From: CAVPJC01 sp963705155
Lineage (GTDB): Bacteria; Chloroflexota; Anaerolineae; Anaerolineales; UBA4823
Reading direction: 5' to 3'
DNA: 64,000 nt
NCBI GenBank assembly: GCA_963705155.1
Contig: CAVPJC010000013.1
Span: 558,001 to 622,000 of the forward strand
The first letter of the stretch is position 1, and each line of letters opens with the position of its first letter. The position numbers and the translations under genes were made by a program. Positions 20,413 through 29,962 of this stretch are shown here, piece after piece. The notes below the pieces were generated by a model, which did no database searches, was not told where the DNA came from, and saw only the letters and a list, made by a program, of their open reading frames with translations.

Positions 20413-21437
20413 TTGAAAACTGCTGATTTTGATTATGACCTGCCTGAAGATCTGATCGCTCAAACGCCGGCAGAACCAAGAGACGCTTCCCGTTTGCTGG
20501 TCATCGATCGTAAGACCGGCAGTCTCGAGCATGCAATATTCCGTGATCTGGGCAGATTTTTGAACAAAGGCGATTTGCTGGTGCTAAACGAGACTCAGGT
20601 GATACCAGCTCGCTTGTTTGCGCGCAAAATCCCCACCGGCGGCAAGATTGAGATATTGCTCATTCGCAGGGAAAATGAGCACACCTGGGAAGCGCTCGTG
20701 GGGGGGAAGGGTCTGACGGAGGGGAAAAGGCTGAAGGTGGAAGACGGCCCCGGGGCGGTCGTTTGGGCCGAACTGGACGGCTCGCGGCGCCTCATTCGCT
20801 TCGATGAGCCTGTTGAAGCTTGCCTGCCTCTGGCGGGACACACCCCGCTGCCGCCCTATATCCATACACCACTCGACCGGCCTGAGCGCTACCAGACGGT
20901 GTACGCACGCCAGCCGGGATCGGTGGCTGCACCGACTGCGGGATTACATTTTACCCGTGAATTGATCGAAGCGCTGAGCAGACAGGGAATTGGGCTGGTC
21001 AAGGTGAGCCTGCATGTTGGCCTGGATACCTTCGCACCGGTGACCGAGGAATAATGCCGCCGAACACAAAATTCACACCGAATGGTGCCAGGTAACGACT
21101 GAAGCGGCGCAATTGATCAACGAAACAGCCGTTGCAAACAAAAGGGTGATTGCGGTGGGCACCACCAGCGTGCGCACCCTGGAAAGCGCGCGCCAGCACG
21201 CCCGGCCCGGTGAAACCGTAGGCGCTTTTGAAGGTCCAACAGACTTATTCATCCTCCCCGGGTATTCTTTTCAGGTGGTAGATGGGATGGTGACAAATTT
21301 TCACCTGCCACGATCTTCGCTGATCATGCTGGTAAGCGCGTTTGCGGGCCGGGAACGGGTTCTGCAGGCTTACGAGACCGCCAAGAACACGGGTTACCGG
21401 TTCTACTCGTTTGGAGACGCGATGTATAATCTTATAA
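20413..21437 (+). CDS. queA: S-adenosylmethionine:tRNA ribosyltransferase-isomerase (two frameshifts)
   Basis: Adds the epoxycyclopentane precursor to tRNA during queuosine synthesis. It starts at a TTG (KTADFDYDLPEDLIAQTPAEPRDASRLL follows) and carries VAAPTAGLHFT and KVSLHVGLDTFAPV. At 21,052 an inserted T creates a premature stop after PVTEE; removing it restores NAAEHKIHTEWC in the next frame. Near 21,424 a second extra T hides the normal end: corrected, the protein finishes GDAMIIL with TAA at 21,435-21,437. The uncorrected frame runs to 21,547 with an unrelated tail. Corrected length (about 340 residues) is typical. Confidence 0.92.
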
Positions 21438-21541
21438 TCGAACATGGCAGGCGTTATTGGCTGATTGTTGATCCAAACAGAATCTACACCGGGCGCACCC
21501 AGCTTGAAGGGATTGCTATTGCCATTCAACCCACTGGATGT

Positions 21542-21982
21542 TTATAAAAATAGCTGGGACAAGATTGCGATTGCCACTACCAGGGTAGCGACGACCTGCA
21601 AAATATCCCAGAAATTATTTTTATCTGTTTCAGCGATGTGCTCTTTCGGATTATCCGGGTTATATCGTACCTCGATGGTTTTGCCCACATTGAAAATAGC
21701 GTCTTCAGCGCTCTTCCTGGAGTATAGACCGCTGAGACGAGTTTGTTTTTCAAATTCCTGTCCCATATGGGTATATTTATAGGTGATCTCAGGGAAGTAG
21801 GATGTGCCAGATTTGGGAGATCTGCTCTCAGCAACCTTTTTGGAGATGACATCGGCTGCTATTACTGGCCAGGTTTGGCTGGCGGATCGCCTTTGTTGCT
21901 GGCGAACCAGTTGCCATATCTTATAAATGCCGAACGCCAAAAAAGCAAAACCCAACGCGATGGATAGGGTAGACGTTGACAC
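21542..21982 (-). CDS. DUF3592 membrane protein
   Basis: A 146-residue protein with a transmembrane helix at each end (residues about 7-25 and 126-145) and an intervening soluble beta-rich domain containing YFPEITYKYTHMGQEFE and IEVRYNPDNPKEHIAE, the DUF3592 pattern. Function unknown. It lies alone on the minus strand between queA and the UDG gene. Confidence 0.8.
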   Translation of the reverse strand: MSTSTLSIALGFAFLAFGIYKIWQLVRQQQRRSASQTWPVIAADVISKKVAESRSPKSGTSYFPEITYKYTHMGQEFEKQTRLSGLYSRKSAEDAIFNVGKTIEVRYNPDNPKEHIAETDKNNFWDILQVVATLVVAIAILSQLFL

Positions 21983-22136
21983 ATTTAGCTCCTTGGGTAT
22001 AACATTCTATTCTCAGTTGGATGGTTCTAAATTGCACAATTGCATTATATAATGATTTCCGAAAGGAATTCCTTTCAAGGTTGCGAGGCTGACTTCCGGA
22101 ACTATCGGGATTTCTTTTATAATTTGGGTTACGCCT

Positions 22137-22817
22137 ATGGAATTGTGGGATCGATTAAACCGTGAAATTGAAAGCTGCCGCAAATGTGAACGGCTGACTG
22201 CATGGCGTGAGCATGTGGCTAATACTCGGCGGCGCGCCTATATTGATCAAGCCTATTGGGGCAAGCCAGTCATTGGTTTCGGTGATCCGGCCGCGAAGAT
22301 TCTGGTGGTGGGCCTGGCACCGGGCGCGCATGGCTCCAACCGCACCGGGCGAATGTTTACCGGGGATAGCTCCGGGGATTTTTTGTACCGGGCATTGTAT
22401 AAGGCCGGTTTTGCCAGCCAACCTGTGTCAAAATACCGGGACGATGAGCTGCAATTGAAAGATGTCTTTATCAGCGCAGTATGCCGCTGCGCGCCGCCTG
22501 ACAACCGCCCGACACCCCAGGAAATCAGCACCTGTCTCCCCTATCTGGACAGCGAATGGGATCTATTGTCGGGGTTGGAAGGTGTGGTGGCCCTGGGGCG
22601 GATCGCTTTCGAAAACAGCCAGCGGCTGCTTCGCCAGCGAGGGGTTTTCATACCACGATTAAAATTCGAGCATGCAAAATTGTATTCAACCGGCGCAGAT
22701 GCACCCTGGCTGATTGCCTCATATCACCCCAGCCGGCAGAACACACAGACCGGGCGGTTAACCGAGGCGATGTTTGATCGGGTGTGGGAAATAGCAAAAG
22801 AGCAGTCTGGTCAGTAA
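22137..22817 (+). CDS. Uracil-DNA glycosylase, family 5-like (iron-sulfur)
   Basis: A 226-residue UDG superfamily protein that removes uracil or deaminated bases from DNA. Motif GLAPGAHGSNRTG is at residues 59-71 and motif ASYHPS lies toward the end. Cysteines at 14, 17, 118 and 133 occupy the positions of [4Fe-4S] ligands in family 4/5 enzymes. The Ala in GLAPG, instead of the Glu/Asp water-activating residue of families 1 and 4, points to family 5 (UDGb). The start at 22,137 is preceded by no obvious ribosome site, so the gene may use a leaderless or weak start. Confidence 0.88.
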   Translation: MELWDRLNREIESCRKCERLTAWREHVANTRRRAYIDQAYWGKPVIGFGDPAAKILVVGLAPGAHGSNRTGRMFTGDSSGDFLYRALYKAGFASQPVSKYRDDELQLKDVFISAVCRCAPPDNRPTPQEISTCLPYLDSEWDLLSGLEGVVALGRIAFENSQRLLRQRGVFIPRLKFEHAKLYSTGADAPWLIASYHPSRQNTQTGRLTEAMFDRVWEIAKEQSGQ

Positions 22818-22860
22818 AACGATCATCTGGTCTGATGATCGATTAGATCACCAGAGCAAC

Positions 22861-24489
22861 TTAACCAAATTCTACGCGGTTGCGCCCTTCTTTCTTTGCG
22901 GTGTACATGGCCGAATCGGCGCGGCTGATCAACACATCCAGATCGGGAGTAGTGGCGGTTGCCCGAGCGATGCCCAGACTGACGCTGACATTCACAGGGG
23001 TTGCCTCGGTCATCACCGGACGATTGGCGACACACTGGCGGACGCGTTCTGCCACGCCGCTGGCAATAAACATGTCAGTTTCCGGCAGCAAGAAAGTAAA
23101 CTCATCGCCGCCAAAACGGCCCAAGATATCGATGCGGCGTAGATTCTCGCCGCAGCGCTTGGCAACAGCCTGCAGAACCTGGTCGCCGGCGGGATGGCCA
23201 TAGAAATCGTTGATGAATTTGAAATGGTCAATATCCATCATGATTGCGACGAGGGGGCGGCGGTAGCGGCGAGAGCGCTCAACTTCGCGCTGGCCCAATT
23301 CGTAGAAACCACGACGGTTGTACAACCCGGTCAGTGAATCGGTGATGGCCAGTTTTTGCACTTCGGAGTGGAGATTGGCATTGTGGATGGCGGCTGTGGC
23401 TGTGGCAGCGAAGCTGACCAGCAAGCGTAAATCGTTCTCATTAAATGCGCCAGCGTGATCTGATTCCAACGACAGTGCGCCAAGCACCTGATTTTTCAAC
23501 ACCAGCGGCGCGACAATTGCTGCCTTTACATCAGGCGCATCTTTCTGGATTGCGGTGGTGTAGGCGGGGTCGGTTTGCAAGTTTTGAATTAAATAGGGGG
23601 TTCGCTCCCGCACAGATTTGGAGACAAACCCGACCGTGGTTGGCACCCGGATACGCACGATGCGCGGATCGGTGTAGCCAATGCTGGCGCGCATCTCCAA
23701 TTGCCCTGTATCCGGGGCGATCAGATGAATCATTCCTTTGGTGGCTGCCGGAACTGCGCTGATGGCTGCATCCAAAATGCGGCTGAGAAGCGCATCGGGA
23801 TCGAGGGTGGTCAGGAGCGCAACAGTCGCGTTATGAAGAGCGCTTAGCTCCCGGTTATGCTGTTTGGCGGCGATTTCGGTCAGCTTGCGTTCGGTGATAT
23901 CATGCCCGACGGCTTGAATTTCAATCAGGTGTCTATCTTCACCGAAGCTCCCCAGTGCGGTCCACTGCTGCCAACGGGTGGTCCCGTCGGGCGTTCGATG
24001 AGCGTGATCGAGGTGAAAAACTGGTTCCGCGGGTGTCAGAGTTTCGAGATACTGCTGGGCCAGGTTGCGGTCAGCTTCCGGGATTTTGGCGAGTAAATTA
24101 TCCCCAACGCTAATATCCAAAAACGGATAATAATTTCTAAAGGCTTCATTTAGAAAAGTTAGTGTTCCATCCGGGGTGAGCCGGATGATCAACTCGGTTT
24201 GGGTTTCAACGATTGCACGGTAACGCTCTTCACTGATCAAACTCGTCTTGTGAGCATCTTCGAGGGCCTGCAGCATGCCACGGACATTGCTCTGAATGCG
24301 TGAATCGATCTCCTGGACTTCTTTGTGCTGGGCAATCTCACTACTTTGCAGGTTATCCAGTACCGAAAGCAAGCCAGTACAGGCGTCCAGCAGAAGCATT
24401 TCTAACCTGCCTGGAGGGGCCAAAGTGGAGGCAAGGCTGGTCACCTGTTGTTTGAGCTGGTCAATATCCTGTGTGTTTTCTTCTTTCAC
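22861..24489 (-). CDS. Diguanylate cyclase with PAS and GAF sensor domains
   Basis: A 542-residue cytoplasmic signalling protein making cyclic di-GMP. Order: N-terminal helical region (1-80), PAS domain (about 90-205, with ITERKL at its end), GAF domain (about 215-365) and GGDEF domain. The active GGDEF lies at residues 460-464 (GRFGGDEF). An RxxD product-inhibition I-site (RRID) lies five residues before it, so feedback control is expected. No transmembrane segment is seen. The sensed ligand is unknown. It is separated from the UDG gene by a short convergent gap. Confidence 0.93.
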   Translation of the reverse strand: MKEENTQDIDQLKQQVTSLASTLAPPGRLEMLLLDACTGLLSVLDNLQSSEIAQHKEVQEIDSRIQSNVRGMLQALEDAHKTSLISEERYRAIVETQTELIIRLTPDGTLTFLNEAFRNYYPFLDISVGDNLLAKIPEADRNLAQQYLETLTPAEPVFHLDHAHRTPDGTTRWQQWTALGSFGEDRHLIEIQAVGHDITERKLTEIAAKQHNRELSALHNATVALLTTLDPDALLSRILDAAISAVPAATKGMIHLIAPDTGQLEMRASIGYTDPRIVRIRVPTTVGFVSKSVRERTPYLIQNLQTDPAYTTAIQKDAPDVKAAIVAPLVLKNQVLGALSLESDHAGAFNENDLRLLVSFAATATAAIHNANLHSEVQKLAITDSLTGLYNRRGFYELGQREVERSRRYRRPLVAIMMDIDHFKFINDFYGHPAGDQVLQAVAKRCGENLRRIDILGRFGGDEFTFLLPETDMFIASGVAERVRQCVANRPVMTEATPVNVSVSLGIARATATTPDLDVLISRADSAMYTAKKEGRNRVEFG

Positions 24490-24527
24490 ATGCCCTCCAA
24501 TTGCATTATTCAGCGGTGCTGGGATCC

Positions 24528-25463
24528 TTATTTCCGGATCACCTCGTAGCAGCTTGAATGGACGGGACTTTCACACTTTTGAAACTCGAACTCAAGGGTG
24601 GAGTGATTGATATGAAAGCGATCAGCCAGTTTTTCTTTGACGGCGTGCCGCAAGGCAGTCATCTGGTCAACATCTCCCTCCTGAATGACGATGTGCGCTT
24701 CAAGGCTGGCGTGGTTCTCATCCAACTGCCATACATGCAGATGGTGAACATCGCAAATGGTAGGGATAGACTTGACTTCGACAATGATCTGGTTGATGTC
24801 AAGACCTTCAGGCACAGCCTGCATGAGGATGTTGATGGTCTGGCGCAGCAAGCGCATGCTGTGAAAAAGGATGTAGAGTGAGATGAAGGCGGTTAGAAGG
24901 GCATCGATGAAGTAAATCTGGTATTGTATGATCAAGATGGCGCCGATCACGACACCCACGGAAGACACCAAATCGCCGATGATGTGGATGAATGCGCTGC
25001 GGATATTGAGGCTGTTTTTTGACTGCCGGTAGAGCAGCAACGCGGTGAGCAGATTAGCCATAAGCCCAATGGATGCTACTGCCAGCATCACGGGTCCCTG
25101 GATGGGTTGAGGGTTCAGATAGCGCTCGACCGCTTCGCGGATCAAAAAAAGCGCAATAATAACCAGAGTGAGTAGATTGATCAGCGCGCCGATAATTTGG
25201 GCCCGGCGATAGCCGAAGGTGTTTCTGCGGTCTGGCTGCCGGTCGGAAATGCGAATGGCGATGAAACTGACCGCCAGCGAAGCGGTATCGCTGAAGTTAT
25301 GGAGAGCATCGGAAAGGAGGGATAGACTTCCGGATAAGACCCCGCCGATAATTTCCGCTACTGTGATGATGAAGTTTAATAAGATGGATCCTGCCAGGCG
25401 AATGGAGGCAGTTTCATCCACAGGATTAAGCTGATTGTGTCTATGTTGGTGTACGTCTGACAT
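24528..25463 (-). CDS. Cation diffusion facilitator (zinc/metal efflux)
   Basis: A 311-residue CDF exporter with about six transmembrane helices and a C-terminal cytoplasmic domain. The metal site motif SDALHNFSDT (helix II) and the matching H-x-x-x-D in helix V (FIHIIGDLVSS) are present, typical of Zn-CDF (CzcD/ZitB). The short N-terminus is histidine rich (MSDVHQHRHN). The C-terminal domain includes CDVHHLHVWQLDEN. Expected to exchange Zn2+ or Co2+/Cd2+ for protons. No metal regulator gene is adjacent. Confidence 0.92.
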   Translation of the reverse strand: MSDVHQHRHNQLNPVDETASIRLAGSILLNFIITVAEIIGGVLSGSLSLLSDALHNFSDTASLAVSFIAIRISDRQPDRRNTFGYRRAQIIGALINLLTLVIIALFLIREAVERYLNPQPIQGPVMLAVASIGLMANLLTALLLYRQSKNSLNIRSAFIHIIGDLVSSVGVVIGAILIIQYQIYFIDALLTAFISLYILFHSMRLLRQTINILMQAVPEGLDINQIIVEVKSIPTICDVHHLHVWQLDENHASLEAHIVIQEGDVDQMTALRHAVKEKLADRFHINHSTLEFEFQKCESPVHSSCYEVIRK

Positions 25464-25516
25464 GAAATCTCCGTTGTAATATATGGATTATAATGCATTC
25501 CAACCTGGAGAGAACC

Positions 25517-26830
25517 ATGCGAGCTGTTGACATTATCATTAAGAAACGCGATGGATGCGAGCTAACCCGGGAGGAGATCGTTTATTTCATCCAGGGTTAC
25601 ACACGCGGTGAAATTCCCGATTACCAGGCTGCCGCCTGGGCGATGGCCATCCTGTTGAGGGGTATGTCACCTGAGGAGACAACCGACCTGACCCTGGCCA
25701 TGGCAAACTCCGGTGAGATACTGGATCTTTCGAGTGTGGTGCCGGTGGCTGTGGATAAACACTCCACAGGCGGGGTGGGTGACAAGACAACGCTGGTGGC
25801 CGAGCCGGTCGTGGCCGCTTGCGGACTTCCTGTTGGGAAAATGTCGGGGAGAGGGCTGGGTTTCAGCGGAGGGACACTGGATAAGATGGAGTCCATCCCG
25901 GGATACCGGACCAATCTGAGCACACAGGAGTTCATGGATCAGCTGGGGCGCATCGGCCTGGTGCTGACCGGGCAGAGCGCAGACCTGGCGCCTGCAGACG
26001 GCAAACTCTACGCCCTGCGCGATGTAACCGGCACCGTGCAATCCATCCCGCTGATTGCATCCTCTGTGATGAGCAAGAAAATTGCCGCCGGCGCACAGGC
26101 CATCGTATTGGATGTGAAATTAGGGCTGGGGGCGTTTATGCCAGATGTGGATCAGGCCCGCCAGCTGGCTGAGCGGATGGTATCGATTGCACATCTGGCC
26201 GGTCGGAAGGCGGTGGCGCTGCTATCGGATATGAACCAGCCCCTGGGATGTGCGGTGGGGAATGCCCTGGAGGTAAAAGAGGCGATCCAAACGCTGCAGG
26301 GCGGAGGCCCTGGTGATTTCAGAGAACACTGCCTGGTGGTCGCCGGTCATTTGCTGGCTTTGGGCGGTGTGGCGCAGGATGAGACTGCAGGCCGCGGGAT
26401 GGCAGAAACTGCCTTGAAGAACGGCAAAGGCTGGGAGAAGTTCCGCACGCTGGTTCAGGCCCAGGGTGGGGATGTGCGCTTTATCGATGAGCCGGAGCGT
26501 TTGCCTGCCGCCCGGCTGGTGGAAAACGTACCCGCTCCAAGGAGCGGGTATCTGAAGCAAATCCATGCGCGCGAAGTGGGCGAAGCGGCTGTCCAGCTTG
26601 GAGCAGGACGAGAAAAAAAAGGCGATCCGATTGATTATGGTGTGGGGATCGAGATCCACCACAAGGTGGGGGATCGGGTGGAAAAAGGCGAAACGCTTTT
26701 CTCTATCCACGCCGCGGACGAAGCCCGCCTCAAAGAAGGGCGTGAGCGCCTGCTGGCTGCGCACGCGTGGAGCGATGAGCCTGTGGCAAGGCTCCCATTA
26801 TTTTATGAAGTGATCAAAGACGAGAAGTGA
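25517..26830 (+). CDS. Pyrimidine-nucleoside / thymidine phosphorylase
   Basis: A 437-residue enzyme that splits thymidine or uridine with phosphate. The phosphate-binding signature KHSTGGVGDK is at residues 81-90, preceded by the helical domain beginning MRAVDIIIKKRDG. Also visible are SGRGLGFSGGTLDKMESIPG and the C-terminal barrel with GVGIEIHHKVGDRVEKGE. Start 25,517 is preferred over 25,493 because GGAGAG lies a few bases upstream. Paralogy between deoA and pdp cannot be settled by eye. It may work with upp in pyrimidine salvage. Confidence 0.93.
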   Translation: MRAVDIIIKKRDGCELTREEIVYFIQGYTRGEIPDYQAAAWAMAILLRGMSPEETTDLTLAMANSGEILDLSSVVPVAVDKHSTGGVGDKTTLVAEPVVAACGLPVGKMSGRGLGFSGGTLDKMESIPGYRTNLSTQEFMDQLGRIGLVLTGQSADLAPADGKLYALRDVTGTVQSIPLIASSVMSKKIAAGAQAIVLDVKLGLGAFMPDVDQARQLAERMVSIAHLAGRKAVALLSDMNQPLGCAVGNALEVKEAIQTLQGGGPGDFREHCLVVAGHLLALGGVAQDETAGRGMAETALKNGKGWEKFRTLVQAQGGDVRFIDEPERLPAARLVENVPAPRSGYLKQIHAREVGEAAVQLGAGREKKGDPIDYGVGIEIHHKVGDRVEKGETLFSIHAADEARLKEGRERLLAAHAWSDEPVARLPLFYEVIKDEK

Positions 26831-26859
26831 CCGCCAGGATTTTCTGAATTCCTACCGGT

Positions 26860-27930
26860 TTATCTGCCTGTGTTGATGGCAGCCTGCAGCAGCTTGCCGG
26901 GCTGGCGGGCGTATACTTGAGGGTCGATTGAGCCGTTGGTTAAAGCCAGCAAAGTTTGGGTCAGCCAACGGTTCACCGGGGTTGGTACGCCGGCATCGAC
27001 CCCCCGGCGTACCACAACGCCATTGAGGTACTCGATCTCACTTTGACCGCGCCCGCTGTGCAGGTCGATGTGAAATGACGGCATTTTACCGCCGCGGCCG
27101 CCGCCGACGGCTTTTTTAATGACCGGCCGGGAAATGGCTGCCGGCAGGCGCCGGACGGCCAGAGCCAGGGCGACAACCGGCGTCGCTGGCAAATCGACGA
27201 CATGGATGCCCAGAGCATCCATCACCCGCAGCGCCTCGCGCATTTGCTCCAGTTCCAACCGGTACAGGCCCGGGTGGTCGAAGATCTCAGCCGGGGTCAT
27301 ATCCAGAATGGCCGAAGTGGCGTTGGCCAGCAGGTTGATCAACATTTTGGACCATTTCATATCCCGATCATTTGCGTATAGCCGGGCGTTCAAGCCGGCT
27401 TTGTTCAACGCCTGGTGCAGCGGCTGTGAAACGGGATGGGCGCTGTGTACGCCCAGGCCGCGCAGCCTTTCAAGCACAATGCTGCCCGGGCCGCGCCGGC
27501 CGATGGCGCTGGTGACGGTTCCGGCGATGACTTTACCTGCACCCAAAACGGAAGCCAGGGCGGCTTCGTTTTCAACACCATTGGAAAGACAGAGTACCGG
27601 AGGGATGGAGGCGGCGTGTTCTTGAAGCTGCTGGACCGCCGTGAGGGTATCGAAGGATTTCAGAGCGTAGATTGCGGCATCGAACGGACCCAGGGCGAGG
27701 GCTTCTTCTATCGAGGTCACCAGGATTGGATGCTGGAGAGACTGCTCCTGGTCTTTTATTCTCAGATGAAGCCCGGACTGCCGGACGATTTGAGCGACAT
27801 CGGGGCGTTCCAGGAAGACGACCGGATAACCCTGTAAGGCAAGGCTGCCGCCGATATAAGTGCCGATTGCGCCTGCTCCGAAGACCAGGAAACGCAGCGG
27901 GGCGTCACGGGTGGTGGTTGTCGAGGTCAT
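26860..27930 (-). CDS. 2-dehydropantoate 2-reductase family protein
   Basis: About 356 residues. The N-terminal NADPH-binding motif is GAGAIGTYIGG, and the reductase helical domain carries the conserved KWSKMLINLLANATSAI and GGRGGKMPSFHIDL. Ketopantoate reductase supplies pantoate for coenzyme A, but the superfamily is broad and the true substrate may differ, so no gene symbol is given. The start MTSTTTTRD at 27,930 is the first methionine before the Rossmann strand; the open frame to 28,125 overlaps the neighbouring phosphatase and is not used. Confidence 0.82.
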   Translation of the reverse strand: MTSTTTTRDAPLRFLVFGAGAIGTYIGGSLALQGYPVVFLERPDVAQIVRQSGLHLRIKDQEQSLQHPILVTSIEEALALGPFDAAIYALKSFDTLTAVQQLQEHAASIPPVLCLSNGVENEAALASVLGAGKVIAGTVTSAIGRRGPGSIVLERLRGLGVHSAHPVSQPLHQALNKAGLNARLYANDRDMKWSKMLINLLANATSAILDMTPAEIFDHPGLYRLELEQMREALRVMDALGIHVVDLPATPVVALALAVRRLPAAISRPVIKKAVGGGRGGKMPSFHIDLHSGRGQSEIEYLNGVVVRRGVDAGVPTPVNRWLTQTLLALTNGSIDPQVYARQPGKLLQAAINTGR

Positions 27931-27967
27931 TTTTTTCTCACGGATTGGGTTGATCGGCGACCGGGTT

Positions 27968-28621
27968 TTATTCATCCTGGAATGGCCAGTGACTGCGGTC
28001 ATTGAGGCCGAGAACCGCCCATTTATGTTGGGCGGGCGTGTAGGTGAGGGTGGCGAAAGCGGCATTGCCAAAGCGAAAGCGGGGGCCGTAAAAATTGGCC
28101 TGCGGGGTGATGCCCAGGATGGCATAAAAAACCATGTTCAAGAGGCCGCCGTGGGATACCACCAGGTAATTGCCCGGCGGACGGTTGACCAATGACTGCA
28201 CGGCGCGCCCGGCTCGCAGATACAGCTCCCACTGGCTCTCACCGGTTTGTCCGATGGGCTGGTAGGGATGGAAAAAATCCGGGCGCGGGTAAAGTTCGGC
28301 GGCGTCTTCCGGGCGCAAACCGGAGAGCACGCCGACATCCCGTTCCATCCAGAGTGGATCCAATTCAAGGGGCTGGTGTAGACGGGCGGTCAGGATTTCG
28401 GCGGTTTGACGCGCCCGCGCCAGGGGGCTGGAAATGACCAGATCATAGTGGGCGGCTTCGCTCGACCAACGGTCTGCCAGAGCGCTCACCTGCTCCCGGC
28501 CGGTTTCGGTGAGGGGAAAATCGGACTGGCCCTGGTGCAGGCCGTCGGCATTCCCCACGGATTGTCCGTGACGCAGCAGGCGGATGGAAAAAATCGTGTG
28601 GTTTGGATTGGCTGCAAACAT
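27968..28621 (-). CDS. Histidine phosphatase family protein
   Basis: A 217-residue phosphoglycerate-mutase-like phosphatase. The phosphohistidine motif is LLRHGQS near the N-terminus, followed by LTETGREQVSALA, SSPLARARQTAEIL and the second histidine in VVSHGG. Such enzymes dephosphorylate small metabolites; substrates range from sugar phosphates to alpha-ribazole phosphate and cannot be told here. Start MFAANPNHTIFSIRLLRHG at 28,621 leaves one base between it and the stop of lysA, suggesting a lysA-phosphatase operon. Confidence 0.86.
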   Translation of the reverse strand: MFAANPNHTIFSIRLLRHGQSVGNADGLHQGQSDFPLTETGREQVSALADRWSSEAAHYDLVISSPLARARQTAEILTARLHQPLELDPLWMERDVGVLSGLRPEDAAELYPRPDFFHPYQPIGQTGESQWELYLRAGRAVQSLVNRPPGNYLVVSHGGLLNMVFYAILGITPQANFYGPRFRFGNAAFATLTYTPAQHKWAVLGLNDRSHWPFQDE

Positions 28622-28622
28622 A

Positions 28623-29962
28623 TTATGACAAGGGGTGATCGCGGCGGAGCAGGTCTTGCGGTGTTTCACGCTCCTGGATGAGCAGCGCCTGACCTAAATC
28701 GAGCCACAGGACGGCCGGTTTGCAGGCGCCGTTGTAATTGCTGCCCATGCTCAGGTGGTAGGCGCCGCTGACGGGTACGGCAATCAGCTCACCCGGCTGC
28801 ATTTCAGGCATGGGCAGGTCTTCGATGAGCACATCTCCGCTTTCGCAGAAGGGGCCGCCGAACCAGGCGGGTGTGCTGGCAGGGCGATCGGGGCTGATGA
28901 CCGGCAGGGCAGAATAACGGGCGCCGTACAGGGCCGGGCGGGGGTTATCCGCCATGCCGCCATCGATGAGCAGCCAGCGGCGGCTGGCGCTGTGCTTGAC
29001 CGCGCCCAGCCGGTATACAGCTACTCCCGCCCTGGCAACCAGGCTCCGGCCCGGTTCCAACTGCAGGCGCGGCAGGTTTATCTGGCGGCGCTGACAGCCG
29101 GCTACAGACCTGCCGGCAGACAAACTCGACATAGGCGTCAATCGAGGGGTGGGGCAGCCCGGTTTCGTGATAGGCTACCCCCCAACCGCCGCCGGGGCAC
29201 AGCACTTCCGGCAGCCAGCCCAGGCTGCTGTACGCTTCCTGGATGAAATCCAGGACGGAATCGATGGCGACGCCCACCGGGGCGGGTTCGTGGAAATGCG
29301 AGCCCTGGTGAAAATGAATGCCGGTGACATTCAAACCGGACTGGAGGCACATTATAGAGCCTGCAGGGCCTCGGTGTAATCCATGCCGAATTTGCTGTCC
29401 GATTGGCCGGTCTGGGTGTAGGCATGGGTTTGAACCGGCAAACCCGGGCGCAAACGCAGCCAGAGATGCGGGAAAAGGGCGTGGTTTCCCTGAAAGCGGG
29501 CTTGCAGGCGTTCCAACTCTAACAGGTTGTCCACCACGATGGTTCCGGCAAAGGAAACGGCGGCATCCAGATCAGCCGGGCTTTTGTTGACGCCGTGCAC
29601 CAGAATCTGCTCAGGCGGCAGGCCGGCAGCGGCAGCAATGCCGATTTCCCCGCGGCCGGTGCAGTCGACCCACAAATCCTGGCGCTGCGCCCACTGTGCG
29701 ATGGCGGTGCACAGAAAGGCCTTGCCGGCGTAGGTGATGCCCGAGGCGGCGGGGTAAAAGCGCTCGAGCGCCTGGCGATAGGCGGCGACCGCTCCATCCA
29801 GCGTGAAGCGATCGAAGAGGTAGAGGGGCGTACCAAACTGATCCGCAAGCCGGCCGAGATCACACCCGGCAATTTCGAGGTGGGGACTCCCTCACTCGTG
29901 TTGAGCTGCGTCGTATCCGGGAAGAGGGGCAGGCGAAGCCGGGCGAGGTCGGTCTGGCTCAT
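28623..29962 (-). CDS. lysA: Diaminopimelate decarboxylase (three frameshifts)
   Basis: PLP enzyme making lysine from meso-diaminopimelate. Pieces occur in order on three frames: start MSQTDLARLRLPLFPD; then FGTPLYLFDRFTLDGA, AGKAFLC (the PLP lysine region Y-A-x-K-A-F), HGVNKSPADL; then VTGIHFHQGSHF and LCPGGGWGVAYHE; then LEPGRSLVARAGV and FGGPFCESGDVL. Slips are near 29,890 (a C missing from a run), 29,350 and 29,090. The substrate-binding CESGD motif is intact. The start overlaps the stop of fmt by four bases (ATGA). The gene is probably functional in the organism and damaged only in this sequence. Confidence 0.9.

Noticed and set aside
21040..21070. Stop codon within queA as a possible recoding signal
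   Set aside because: The stop is TAA created by a one-base slip; removing one T restores the conserved sequence in another frame, unlike the DsbA TGA where the frame is unchanged.
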